A stretch of DNA of 64,000 nt from Heterodera schachtii. Taxonomy: Eukaryota; Nematoda; Chromadorea; Rhabditida; Heteroderidae. The stretch covers positions 884,441 through 948,440 of the forward strand of contig SIJG01000032.1 in NCBI GenBank assembly GCA_023374025.1, written 5' to 3'. The position numbers were made by a program, and so were the translations under genes. Numbering within the stretch: the first letter of the stretch is position 1; every line of letters begins with the position of its first letter. The notes beneath the pieces are model-generated. The model was not told the DNA's origin. It saw nothing but the letters and a program-made list of their open reading frames with translations, and made no database searches. Below are positions 1 to 17,205 of the stretch, in pieces.

Positions 1-9
1 CAAACTCAC

Positions 10-1097
10 CAAAGTGACGAACGGCACATTGGTATGATCCGCTTGGAAGTTGAAGCAAGTCCAAAAGTCCGTCCAATAGAGCAGCAAAATGGATGAGGCC
101 GCAGCAGAGACACACCAGCAGAAGACAGAATAGAAGGCATTGAAATAGGCCGAGGACTGAAAAAACAAAACAAAATAAGCGACACAATGGTAAACATTTT
201 GGCAATTCACGAACACAAAACTCAAATTGGTAAGTGGGACCAAAATCTGCAGTATTACGCCTCAATTCGATAAAAATCAACAAAAACCCCTCTCAATTTG
301 ATCAAAAATTGATAGGTTTTCGATTGAAAAGCAATTTTAGTCACGATTTTTTTCGTTAAATTGTTGTGGCCATACATCGCGCACGCTCAGTTCATATTTA
401 CCACAGAGCGTAGCAAATCCATGAAGACAACGGCAAGCGAGCACAATGCAATGAACAGTTGGAGGGAAAAATAAAACAAGTGCCATTGTTGAGGTGATTG
501 TTGTACCGGCGAATCCAGTCAAAAGTCGAAATCTGAAAAAACAAATGAAAATTTTATTCATCGGTATTATGGTTTTTGCTGATTGACCGTTATCGGAATG
601 CAAAGGCGTCCAGTGGAAGGCAATTTGCGGCCAATTCGTCCATGAATTGGTGTTGCTGTTCTTCGATTGGTCGGCCATTGGTGCTGATCATTGACAGTTG
701 GTTGTACCATTTGTCCTGGTCGAACACAGCGCCGAATTCGCCGCTTTTTGAGTCCTTTCCGATGAGCGTAAAGCGTTTGCAATGGCCAAGAGTGATGTCA
801 TGGAGGAAGGCCTGAAAAGCATATCATTTGTAAATGAATTGGCACAATAAACAGCAGCACCTTTGGGTCAGCAAAAGTGCCACAGAATTGGTGCAGTGAA
901 AGGATTTTCCAAATAAATGCCAAAGTGAGCACAATTTGCATCAGCTTGAAGTAGACGATCTTCTCCATGCTGAAGCCGCGTGTGACGACTTCCGTTTGCT
1001 GTGACAGATGAAGGAGCAGCAGAGAACGATGCTTTGATGCAATTAGCAAATAGAAAACAATGATGAAAATACTGACGGACGCAAACAATGAGAGCAT
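10..1097 (-). pseudogene. Multi-pass membrane protein, copy 1 (broken, 3' end outside window)
   Basis: First of three tandem paralogues of an unrecognised membrane protein. Exons on the minus strand: 1097-861, 811-588, 532-376 and 156-10; the last exon lies left of the window. Exon 1 starts at an ATG conserved in copy 3 and reads through an extra N-terminal hydrophobic segment into the part shared by all copies (TRGFSMEKIVYFK...FADPK). Compared with copies 2 and 3, exon 2 is one base short near position 615 and runs into a stop. Exon 3 (157 bases against 165) is also out of frame after LNNGT. Exon 4 is intact and ends at a GTGAG donor. Either a decayed copy or a copy hit by assembly indels. 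Function unknown. Confidence 0.6.
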
Positions 1098-1439
1098 TTT
1101 GTTCGAAACGTTCCCTTTATATAGGCGGACGAACGGACTATTCGTTTTTGGCCAATTCGTTTTATTAGTAGCCCAATTTTTGGGCCAAAACGCGAAATTC
1201 AAGGTCCAACCGACGAAACTTCAAAGATTTTTTTTTAAAGTAAAATGTGCAGAAATAATTTAGTTTTCTCTATTAACAGAGACAACGAAATATTACACCA
1301 AAATGAGAGGTGTATTTTTCTCTGCACTCTCCATTTATTGATTCATCTCTCGTTTTTTAAAATGCTGTGAAAGTGTATAAAAAGGCAAAAATTTGCAGTC
1401 AATGCATCATTATTTCACTTACAAATTCTGCCTTCTGTG
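1098..1439. promoter_or_regulatory. Divergent promoter between membrane gene copy 1 and H4 variant a
   Basis: The spacer between the two divergent genes is conserved with positions about 4840-5060 of the second unit. A TATA-like TTTATATAGG at about 1117-1127 faces left toward the membrane gene; the same sequence is found near 4835, and a related TATATA near 7895. A TATA-like GTATAAAAAGG at about 1375-1385 faces right toward the histone gene. In this copy the right-hand TATA is about 800 bases from the H4 ATG because of the element at 1440-2111. The promoter role is inferred. Confidence 0.5.
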
Positions 1440-2111
1440 GGTGCTGGGACGTTACTCAAAAACCGCCACAATGGGCGTTACTCAAAAAACCGCCAAATGA
1501 AATTTTTTTTGTTTTAGGCATTAAACATCAAATTGGGCGTTACTCAAAAAACCGCCAAATCAGACAATTGCAAAGATTTTCAAGAAAAAATTCTTAGAAA
1601 TTTTTTTGAAAAATTTTTTAAGCTATTTTTTGGAATATTTTCAAAAAAACTTACTAATTTATTAAAAATCTTAAAAAAAAATCAGTGAAATTTTTTTTTT
1701 TGAATTTTTTTATAAAAAATTCAGCTTTTTTTTCTTAAAAAATTTCTATTTAAACAAAATTTCGCCGCCGAAATTTTGCCGCAAAAAAATTTAAACATTT
1801 AATAGAAATTTTTTAAGAAAAAAAAGCTGAATTTTTTATAAAAAAATTCAAAAAAAAAAATTTCAGCGATTTTTTTTTGAAATTTTTAATAAATTAGTAA
1901 GTTTTTTCGAAAATATTCCAAAAAATAGCTTAAAAAATTTTTCAAAAAAATTTCTAAGAATTTTTTCTTGAAAATCTTTGCAATTGTCTGATTTGGCGGT
2001 TTTTTGAGTAACGCCCATTTTGATGTTTAATGCCTAAAACAAAAAAAATTTCATTTGGCGGTTTTTTGAGTAACGCCCATTGTGGCGGTTTTTGAGTAAC
2101 GCCATAGCACC
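1440..2111. mobile_element. 672-bp foldback MITE with 8-bp target duplication
   Basis: The element begins GGTGCT and ends AGCACC. The two arms are long inverted repeats carrying motifs such as GCGTTACTCAAAAAACCGCC on the left and the reverse complement on the right. The centre is an AT-rich palindrome. The 8-base sequence CTTCTGTG flanks it at 1432-1439 and 2112-2119. The equivalent place in the second unit (about 5051-5062) has a single uninterrupted copy of that sequence, so this is a clean insertion next to an empty site. There is no coding capacity. The 8-bp duplication suggests the hAT class. Confidence 0.92.
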
Positions 2112-2178
2112 CTTCTGTGACTGTTTGTTGTTCGCCTCCCCTTTGCTCATCTGTGACGACGACACTTCGTGAACGAAC

Positions 2179-2926
2179 ATGACGGACACTGCAAATCGAC
2201 AGCAACGAGGCCGAGGCCGAGGCGGGAGACGCCCACGAGTGGTAAGACAATTGGGTGGAGAACACGATTTTGACACCCATTTCGAACCCCTGACCCGGAT
2301 TCGAATCAAAACTCGAAAATTCAATTTTCGACAAAATTCAAATTATGCAACAAAATGCACGAGATAAAACGGAAAACGCGATTCAAGGCATAGTATTCGA
2401 TTACATTTGAACTGTTTTTGTTGCATAACTTGAATTTTGCCGAAAACTGAATTTTCGTGTTTGTTTGAATCCGGGTTAGGGGTTCGAAATTGATTTCATA
2501 CAGCGCCTCCGAAAACCCCCAAAGCATCACAAAACCGCTCATGCCTTTTTCCTCTTTTATGGGACCATTTAAACTGATGATTACCAAAATTTGACGCTAA
2601 TTTTAGCCAATTTTCAGCTTCTGCGCGACAGTGCCAAGAAAATCACCAAAGCGTCCATTCTTCGTCTGGCCCGACGCGCCGGTGTCGCCCGAATCAACGC
2701 AAAAGTCTACGACGAGGTCCGTGCCGCGTTGCGATCGTACTTGGAAATCATCATTCGAGACGCGGTGGGTTTTCAAAAAACCGAAAAAACTTAATCCCAA
2801 TATATCATCACCCAATGCTTTCAGGCCATCTACTGTCAGCACGAGCGGCGCAAGACCATGAAGAGCCGGGATGTGGTACACGCACTGAAGCGCCAGGGCA
2901 ATTTGATGTACGGCTTCGAACAATAA
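2179..2926 (+). CDS. Divergent histone H4 variant, copy a
   Basis: Three exons, 2179-2241, 2618-2764 and 2825-2926, all joined in phase 0, give 103 residues, exactly the length of canonical H4. The H4 histone fold is plain: LRDSAKKITK, LRLARRAGVARI, IIRDA, RRKT, DVVHALKRQG and a YGF C-terminus. By eye, 43 of 82 fold positions match canonical H4, a protein that is normally almost invariant. The tail reads TDTANRQQRGRGRGG followed by arginines; no lysine occurs before residue 28, so the acetylation sites at 5, 8, 12, 16 and 20 are absent. Introns and the lack of an obvious histone 3' stem-loop argue for a replication-independent variant. Expected to pair with H3 in chromatin. The 672-bp MITE lies in its 5' leader. 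Confidence 0.92.
2262..2500. repeat. Foldback element in intron 1 of H4 variant a
   Basis: The left arm, from about 2270 (CATTTCGAACCCCTGACC), is answered by an inverted right arm ending near 2492 (GGTTAGGGGTTCGAAA). The inner arms carry TTATGCAACAAAA and TTTTTGTTGCATAA. The matching position in copy b (about 5208-5445) has the same element, so it was present before the unit duplicated. Confidence 0.75.
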
Positions 2927-3572
2927 GCGTAAGGAGGAGGAGGATGGATATTTGGAACCGGCACCATATGATATTTTCATGGATAATATATTATTATTGT
3001 ACATATGTGTGTATATGCCTATATTGTATTGTATATATTGTTATGTCGATGCTATTGTACACCATTTATCAGTGTAATTGTGACCCGTTATTATTATTGT
3101 CTTTGTGTGTTCATATAAATAATTGAGCATTAAAATTTATTGGCGGTAAAAATTGCACGTTCTGTTGGAGGGTGTAGAACTCATAAAGCCATAGAGTGAG
3201 CTATTAAATGTATGCAATATGGAAGAACTTTTAGGTTTTTTACGAATTTTCATGTTTTAATTGTAGCAAATAAATCCACAGTCAAGCGGTTTTGAACCCC
3301 AGACCCTTGCCTCATATGGACCCCACTAATAAGGGATTAATAATTGCATTTTTAAAAATCCTAAAACAAATTTAATAGCTCAATTTAAAGCATATATGGC
3401 ATATGTCAACGGATCATCTAATCCAATTTTTATGCATACGGGTACAACAGATATGCAATGAAATATAACAATTTGCCAAGAAATATGTAATCCGATTTAT
3501 CCCATATATCATCTAATCATATCGTTTCATCTATGTTTATTGGCACCAGCATCGGTTCAATCTCGTCTCTGC
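2927..3572. other. Intergenic, 3' of H4 variant a
   Basis: No gene seen. The first 180 bases are the shared 3' flank of the H4 unit (similar to 5871-6065). No canonical histone 3' stem-loop was found. A short stretch at about 3280-3312 (GTCAAGCGGTTTTGAACCCC) resembles another at 62597-62616 and looks tRNA-like on the minus strand, but it is too short to call. Confidence 0.4.
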
Positions 3573-4684
3573 TTAATCTTCCGTATCGACATCATTCAGC
3601 ACGAATTTGTGAAGAACAATTTCGAAGGCGTATGAACACGCCATGACAATGCTGAGCACCTTAAAAAAGTTTAAAATTGAAAAAATGCAAAATAAAATGG
3701 TAAATGTAACAACATTAAACAAACGCACCAAAGTGATCAACGGCACATTTGTTTGATCCGCTTGGAAGTTGAAGCAAGTCCAAAAGTCAGTCCAATTTAG
3801 CATCAATTTGGATGACTCCACACCAGTTAAACACCAGCCAAAGGCAAAAACGAAGGCACGGGGATAGGCCGAGAAGTAAAAAAAAAATTAAGCGACGCAA
3901 TGGTCAACAAAACATATTTTAACAACTCGCGAACACAAAAACACTTAAATCTCAATTTGATCCAAAAAATCCATCGGATTTCGATTGAAAAGCAATTTTG
4001 GGTCAGGATTTTGTCAGGTTGAAATTGTTGCTGTGGCCATGCCATGCGCATTGCGCTCGCTCACTTCATATTCTTCCATAGAGCGCAGCATTTCCATGGT
4101 GCCTTTGCACAGATCGCCAAGCGACACCAATGCGTACACAAATAGTTTGGAAAGATGAAACAAAGCGACATTGTTGAAGGTGTTGCTGTCCAGCATGCCA
4201 ATCCAGTCAAAAAACCAGTAAAAAGGCGTAATCTGAAAAAAAAAACAAAAAACAAATTTTAATTGATCATTATGATAGTTTTTTGCTGACGGACCGTTAT
4301 CTGAATGCAATAGCTTCCAGCGGGATGCAATGTCGCGGCGAATTCGTCAAAGAATTGGTGGTGTTGTTCTTCCATTTGATGTCCATTGGTGCTGTTTATC
4401 AAGATTTTGTTGTACAATTTGTTGAACATTGAGCTGAATTCGTCAATTTTTGAGTCCTTTCCAATGAGCGTATAGCGTCTGCAATAGCGCGCACGGATGT
4501 CAAAGAAGAAAGTCTGAAAAACATAAATTTATAATGAATTAATTGGTGGCAACAAAAACAGCAGCAGCCGCACTTTTGGGTCGGCAAAAGTGCCGCAGAA
4601 TTGGCGCAGTGAAATGAGTTGCCAAATGAATGCCAAAATGAGCACAATTTGGAAAAATTTGAAGTAGATGATCTTCTTCTCCAT
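3573..4684 (-). CDS. Multi-pass membrane protein, copy 2
   Basis: Second paralogue. Exons on the minus strand: 4684-4574, 4513-4295, 4232-4050, 3875-3729 and 3659-3573, all phase 0, giving about 248 residues. The start used is the Met of MEKKIIYFK, because the upstream ATG of copies 1 and 3 is ATC here and the upstream part is frame-shifted. Four hydrophobic segments are visible: exon 1, exon 3, exon 4 and the exon 4/5 junction (VPLITL-VLSIVMACSYAFEIVL). A polar loop in exon 2 carries YTLIGKDSK and NSTNG. Two splice sites are odd: exon 3 ends at a GC donor where the other copies have GT, and exon 4 is preceded by AC rather than AG. It may be decaying. Family not recognised. Confidence 0.55.
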
Positions 4685-5118
4685 GATGAAGCCACGTGTG
4701 ACGACTTCCGTTTGCTGTTTATAGATGAAGGAGCAGCAGAGAATGATGCTTTGACACAATTGGCAAATAGAAAACAGTGATGAAAATACTGACGGACGCA
4801 AACAATGAGAGGATTTTCTTTGAAGCGTTCCATTTATATAGGCCCCTTAGCATTGAATTGCTGCGTCAACGAATGGAGACTCTATTAACAGAGAGACAAA
4901 GAAATAGTACGCCAAAATGAGAGGTGTATTTTTCTCTGACACTCTCCATTTATTTGTTCATCTCTCGTTTTTTGAAACGCTCTGTGAAAGTGTTTAAATA
5001 GGCAAAATTTCCAGTGAATCCATCATTATTTTCGTCACTTACAAATTCTGCCTTCTGTGACTGTTTGTTGTTCGCCTCCCCTTTGCTCATCTGTGACGAC
5101 GACACTTCGTGAACGAAC
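4685..5118. promoter_or_regulatory. Divergent promoter between membrane gene copy 2 and H4 variant b
   Basis: This is the uninterrupted version of the spacer. A TATA-like TTTATATAGG at about 4834-4843 faces the membrane gene. GTTTAAATAGG at about 4990-5000 faces the H4 gene, roughly 120 bases before its ATG. The sequence around 5050-5062 is the empty target site of the MITE found in copy a. The role is inferred from position and from conservation between units. Confidence 0.5.
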
Positions 5119-5870
5119 ATGACGGACACTGCAAATCGACAGCAACGAGGCCGAGGCCGAGGCGGGAGACGCACACGAGTGGTAAGACAGTTGGCCGGAG
5201 AGAACACGATTCTGACATCCATTTCGAACCCCTGACTCGGATTCGAACCAAAACTCGAAAATTCAATTTTCGACAAAATTCAAATTATGCAACAAAATGC
5301 ACGAGACAAAACGGAGAACGCGATTCAAGTCACATAGTATTTCGATCACATTTGAACTGTTTTTGTTGCATAATTAGAATTTTGCTGAAAATTGAATTTG
5401 CGAGTTTGTTTGAATCCGGGTTAGGGATTCGAAATGGATGTCATATTCGAAAACCCTCCGAGAGCACAACAAAACCGTCTCAAGATTCTCTTTTTGTCCT
5501 CTTTTTATGGGACCACAAAAACCAAAAATTACCGAAATTTGACATTAATTTTTATTCAATTTTCAGCTTCTGCGCGACAGTGCCAAGAAAATCACCAAAG
5601 CGTCCATTCTTCGTCTGGCCCGACGCGCCGGTGTCGCCCGAATCAACGCAAAAGTCTACGACGAGGTCCGTGCCGCGTTGCGATCGTACTTGGAAATCAT
5701 CATTCGAGACGCGGTGGGTTTTCAAAAATATGATTAATCCGGATATATCATCCACCCAATGCTTTAAGGCCATCTACTGTCAGCACGAGCGGCGCAAGAC
5801 CATGAAGAGCCGGGATGTGGTACACGCACTGAAGCGCCAGGGCAATTTGATGTACGGCTTCGAACAATAA
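5119..5870 (+). CDS. Divergent histone H4 variant, copy b
   Basis: Exons 5119-5181, 5567-5713 and 5769-5870 encode 103 residues. By eye this protein differs from copy a at a single position in the tail (RRTRV instead of RRPRV), while the introns have diverged by many changes. Conservation of the protein against drifting introns suggests that both copies are, or recently were, under selection. The lysine-free, RGG-containing tail and the ordinary H4 helices are kept. Unlike copy a, its 5' leader has no transposon, so it is the better candidate for the main expressed copy. The adjacent divergent gene is membrane protein copy 2. Confidence 0.92.
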
Positions 5871-6582
5871 GCGCAAGGAGGAGGAGGATGGATATATTTG
5901 GAACCGGCGCCATATGATATTTTCATGGATAATATTATTATTGTACATATGTGTGTGTATATGCCTATATTGTATTGTATATTGTTATGTCGATGCTATT
6001 GTACACCATTTATCAGTGTAATTGTGACCCGTTATTATTATTGTCTTTGTGTGTTGATATTGTATATTTGGTACGATAAAGGCTGATATATGATTTTGCG
6101 CGGTGCGGATTAAAAATGAGACTAATTGTTGAACATTTTTGCCGGTTTAGTGACTCTTTTACCCCCCTTCCCCCTCCTAATTTTGGCTCTATTGCAGTTC
6201 TCACGACCATAATTTTTTTTTTTGCAAGTTTAGTGAACCATAACTTTTTCAAGAAGTATCCAAATTAAAAATTTTTAGTATCATTCGATAGCTCTAAGAA
6301 TCCTCTATTAGCCTGCAAAATTTCAAAAAATTTCGTTGGGTTTCAAAAAATTTACGGCCAGAAAATTTCAAAAAGTTGGTTTTCTAAACATTTTTTTAGC
6401 TATAACTTTTTTTTGAGTGAGTTTATACAACCATACATACATTATACATATATTGATATAATAGAATATACAATGGAATACAGCAGTTAGGTTATCTGAT
6501 TCATCATATGTTTATTCATAACATCGTCGTTTCATCGCATTGGTTATTTTGTTAGCACCAGCATCGTTCTACGCGTCTCTGC
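5871..6582. other. Intergenic, 3' of H4 variant b
   Basis: The first 190 bases repeat the flank of variant a. From about 6180 to 6420 there is AT-rich sequence with CATAACTTTTT and TTCGATAGCTCTAAGAAT-type motifs. These also occur inside the foldback elements at 30930-31040 and 33560-33780, so this is probably a decayed repeat. No gene seen. Confidence 0.4.
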
Positions 6583-7758
6583 TTAAGTTCGCATGACGGC
6601 ACTTCCGTTCTTCTGCTGCGGCTGCTGATGAATGATCACATTGGCACTTCCCGTGGCGATATCATTCCGCAGTTTGTGGTGATGGGCTTTGGCGGCGGCG
6701 ATTGAAGCACACATGGGGCGGCGCTTTTTCAGCAGCGAATTCTTGAAGAAAATCTCGACGACGGACGAACACGCCAAGACAATGCTGATCACCTAATTAA
6801 AGTTGAAAAAATGCGCAAAATCAAATGGCAAAAGCGGCGGCAAACAAACTCACCAAAGTGACCAACGGCACATTTGTGTGATCCGCACGGAAATTGACGC
6901 AAGAGAAGAAATCCGTCCAATTGAGCAGCAATTTGGATGAAGCCCAAGCACATATACACCAGAAGAAGACAGAATAGAAGGCAAAGTAATAGGCCCAGAA
7001 CTTAAATAGTAACACAATTTGTTACAACTCGCGAACAACGCGACAAAAACTAATTAATTTGATCAAAAAATCAATCGGATTTCGACTGAAAAGCAATTTT
7101 GGAGGCGATTTTGTCGGGTTAAATTGCTGTGGCCACACTTTGCGATCGCTCACTTTATTTTCTTCCACAGAGCGCATTGCCATGATGCCAAAGCCAATAA
7201 CGCTAAGCAACCACAATGCATGCCAAAATGAGAGTGAAAAATAGAACAAAGTGCCATTGTTGAGCTGATTTTTGTACAGGCGAATCCAGTAAAAAGGCGA
7301 AATCTGAAAAAACAATCAAATTTTATTCATCGCTATTATGGTTTTTGCTGATTGACCATGATCGGAATACAAAGGCGTCCAGCGGGTGGCAATTTCGCGG
7401 CCAATTCATCCATGAATTGGTGGTGTTGCTGTTCTTCGATTGGTCGGCCATTGGTGCTGTTCATCGACAATTGGTTGTACCATTTGTGCTCGTCGAACAA
7501 AGCGCTGAATTCGCCGCTTTTTGATTCCTTTCCAATGAGCGTAAAACGTTTGCAATTGCCAACAGAGATGTTTTCATGGATGAAGGCCTGAAAATCACAT
7601 ATCATGGATAGTTAGTTGTAAATGCAATTGGCAAAAAACAACAGCAGCACTTTTGGGTCAGCAAATGTGCCACAAAGTTGGTGAAGTGAAAGGAGCTGCC
7701 ATATGAGGACCAAAGTGAGCACAATTTGCATCAACTTGAAGTAGACGATCTTCCTCAT
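6583..7758 (-). CDS. Multi-pass membrane protein, copy 3 (best preserved)
   Basis: Exons on the minus strand: 7758-7651, 7587-7357, 7303-7139, 7000-6854 and 6792-6583. All introns are phase 0 with GT-AG ends, giving 286 residues. Hydrophobic segments lie at about residues 8-26 (LMQIVLTLVLIWQLLSL), 132-157, 169-190 (FWAYYFAFYSVFFWCICAW) and 213-233, with a long polar exon-2 loop between the first two. The C-terminal tail is basic and then Gln-rich. An ATG about 130 bases further upstream, equivalent to the start of copy 1, is followed by a frame break, so the internal Met (MRKIVYFK) is used. The topology suggests a four-pass membrane protein. I recognise no family. Confidence 0.6.
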
Positions 7759-7939
7759 GATGCCGCCACGTGTGACGACTTCCGTCTGCTGTTGTGATAG
7801 ATGAAAGAGCAGAACGATGCTTTGACAAATAGAAAGCAACGGTGAAAATATTGACGGACGCAAATAATGAGAGCATTTTGTTCGAATCATCCATTTATAT
7901 ACCACGACGAGTCAATTTTGGGCTTCAAGTAAAATAAGT

Positions 7940-8030
7940 TGGATTTTCCGTCGGAGTGGTCTGTGTGTTAGTCACCAAAAGGGGGGTCCCAGGTTCGAGT
8001 CCCATGCATGCTGTAGCTCTATTTTGAGGT
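7940..8030 (+). repeat. tRNA-derived SINE-like fragment
   Basis: GGAGTGGTCTGTGTGTTAGT resembles a pol III A box. About 30 bases later, CAGGTTCGAGTCCCA is a near-perfect B box. The same layout, about 70% alike by eye, occurs at 47974-48035. It does not fold into a full tRNA. Best read as a SINE head. Confidence 0.55.
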
Positions 8031-10929
8031 CTTAAAGCAAATAAAGATATGTGAAATGACAGCACAATTTATAAAGAAACCCAGAATTTTTTTTAATTTT
8101 ATTTCCTGAAAAACAAAGGAAAAAACTTTTTATCCAACAATGTTTATTCAAAATCGAATTGTTCTTCATCTTCATTGCTTTCTTCGTCGCTCAACGAATG
8201 GGGCAAAAATTAGTGGGAGGAAATTGTATAAAAGGAGACAAATGAAGTTAGGGAACCGGGAAGCAAAAGCAAATTTTCATTATTGAAAAATATTTAAATA
8301 ATAATTAATATTACATGAGAGATAATTGCAATTAAATGACCTACTATGTACATATGTATCTACCAATTTTTTTGTTTCGAAATTTTAACAACCCACAAGC
8401 CCACGCTGGATCCCATAAAATTGAAATGCTGCTTTGCGAGATTAACCATTCCAGTCCGACAAATTTTAAATTCCAATCCAGCAACCGGACCCGCATCCCT
8501 CAAAAAAAAGAGCTTTCTCGAAATCCTTTAAAAATGTCCATTAGCCTTAAACACCAGCAGATAAAATGCCATAAAAAATCGCAAATCCACTTAGGTACAT
8601 ACCTAAGCACATTTTCATTTTGTATCCAGCAACCGGACCCGCATCCCTCAAAAAAAACTAACTGTACATATGTAAGTGAATTCAAAGAGCTTTCTCGAAA
8701 TCGTTTAAAAATGTCCATTAGCCTTAAACACCAGCAGATAAAATGCCATAAAAAATCGCAAATCCACTTAGGTACATATCTAAGCACATTTTCATTTTGT
8801 AGTTTCTTAGTACAATTTAATTCCCCCCCGTCCGTCCGTTGGTTGGTGATTCTCATTCATTAATACCACCACCCCTCCCAAGTGACGCCCTTCACATTCA
8901 TTTAGGGGTGGGGGGGGGAGGCTTTATTTATAATTTAGGATCGGGGCTTTATTTTTCAACCCTTCTCGAAACGGGGGGGGGGCTTTATTTCAGGGGGAGG
9001 CTTATAATTCAAGGGGACGCAATTCCAGGAAATATGCCAGGTACTCAAACGCTCATTTTTGTTTATATGTATGTAGATACATAATTACTAGTAATGAATT
9101 ATTATGTATGTGCATGTTTAATTACACGGTCCGCCGTCCGTCTGGTAATTCATTATTTAATGTACGCCCCCCCCCCCCCCCTCCCCCCTCATTTGTCAGC
9201 GGCGACGCCTTTCACATTCATTTAGCCTTCCGCCGCCGCTGTCCGTTCGTCGTATGGCATTCCGCGCCGCGCCCATCATTCATCGCCCCGCCGCTTACCC
9301 ACCACACACATACACATTCCCCTCCCACTTCCCCCCCCCCCCCCCCCCCCCCCCCCTCAATTTTATTACATGCCGTGGGCCCGTGGGTGGTGCCGCTTCA
9401 TTTCTTTCATTTCCATTTTTATGCGTGTCCGTCCGCCCCACCCGTCTAGGTGTCCAATTTTTTTGCAGCGCAGTTACATATCTATTGATTAAGGTTCATG
9501 CTCACACATACCAGAGAGGTAATTAAACACCCGAATTCTGAAATTTTTGGTTCGGAATTCGATTGCTGAATTTTTTCTGAATTCTGGCATTTCTCTGGGG
9601 CCGGAATTGCGATTGTTGAATTTTTTAAAGCCTCGTATTTCTTACGAATTTCGATTACATTTTTTTTTGAAAACGGAGTTTTAATACCAATTACGAACGA
9701 AATATTTCGAAATAGCGTTAGTGCTTTGGGTTGGTGGTGCCCTTTCCTTCCTTTCCACCCCCTCCCCCACCCCCTCCCCCTCACCACTTCCATTTTTATC
9801 TCCGTCCCCCTCTCACTGTCCACATTTCAGTTATTTTATTATTGATTTGGGTTGAGTCGGTCGGTCCATTATTTACACAAAATTATTTCAACTGCTGGAC
9901 TCCAATCACATGTACAATAAAATAGTACAAATCATATGTACATTTTTTGATGCTGCTTTTAAAAGCGTTAAATCTTAAATATGTAGTTTTTATTCCTTCT
10001 TCCATAATTCGTCGGCCTGCTAATTTTTTTTTTTTTTGTAAAATTTTCTTTAAATTTCCGTCAATTACCACAAAGAAAAAAATATAAAAAATCGTTTCAT
10101 GTTCCTCTGTCGAAACCTTAAAATAGTTAGCGTTTACTCTATGTTTATGCCAACTGTCCCCATGTGCTTAAAATAGAAAAATGCCCCCTCCTCCACGCCT
10201 AAAATTGCAATTTAAAAAGCGTTAAATCATGGGAAACGGCAATAATTTTTTTTGTTTGAAATGATCAAGTTTCAACATTGACGGCATCGCATTTTGCCCG
10301 AAAATCAGATTTTCTTTTAGTTTTTTTTTTGATTAAATGCATTTTTTTTGGCAGTTTTAGTCCATTTTTAGTGTCCATATTTGGCCATTTTTTATATTTT
10401 AAAAACTGTCTCACGTTCCCCCATGTTGTTCAAAAACATTACATATCAAAATTAGCAACAATATTATATATATATATAGCAATGAGATGAGAAACACGGC
10501 GGAGAGTGCGGCGCACCTCCCACACACTTATAAAAATACGGACTAAAATTTTTTTTGTTTTGTTTACACAAAGAAAAGCCTTAGAAATTGTATGCATTAA
10601 TGATGATGATGGTTGTTGGCCAACAAATACTTCTCAAATTTCGGGCCAAGTCTCAAATTTTGAGCAGGCAAAAAAAAATCCGCCTTAAATTTTAATTGAT
10701 TTGTTTGTTTGTTTTTTTGGATTTTTCAATTTATTTCTATAAAAAATGTTTCCAATCTAAAAAACGGAATTGCGAAACTTTTTTTATGACTTTTCTTGGC
10801 CAACAATTTCAAAAAACCTTAAATTTTTACCAGATTTTCCAAGAATTTCGTAAATAAATTTCATTTAAAATTTTACCCCTTCATTTTTTTCAGTAATTAA
10901 ACAATTCGGCTTTAAATTATAATTTTTCA
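8031..10929. other. Repeat-rich intergenic region upstream of the kinase gene
   Basis: No gene seen. A unit of about 150-175 bases is repeated twice in direct order (about 8475-8622 and 8627-8803); it begins CCAGCAACCGGACCCGCATC and contains TTAGCCTTAAACACCAGCAG. From 8825 to 9360 there are long C and G runs (for example near 9170 and 9332-9355), followed by pyrimidine-rich sequence to 9810. The remainder is AT-rich without coding signals. Confidence 0.6.

Positions 10930-17205
<6,276 letters not shown>

Noticed and set aside
8336..8863. 175-codon plus-strand open frame
   Set aside because: It spans a direct repeat and has gene-unlike composition; explained as a by-product of the repeat.
9108..9925. 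Pro-rich open frames around C runs
   Set aside because: These come from long poly(C) and CT tracts; no coding signal.
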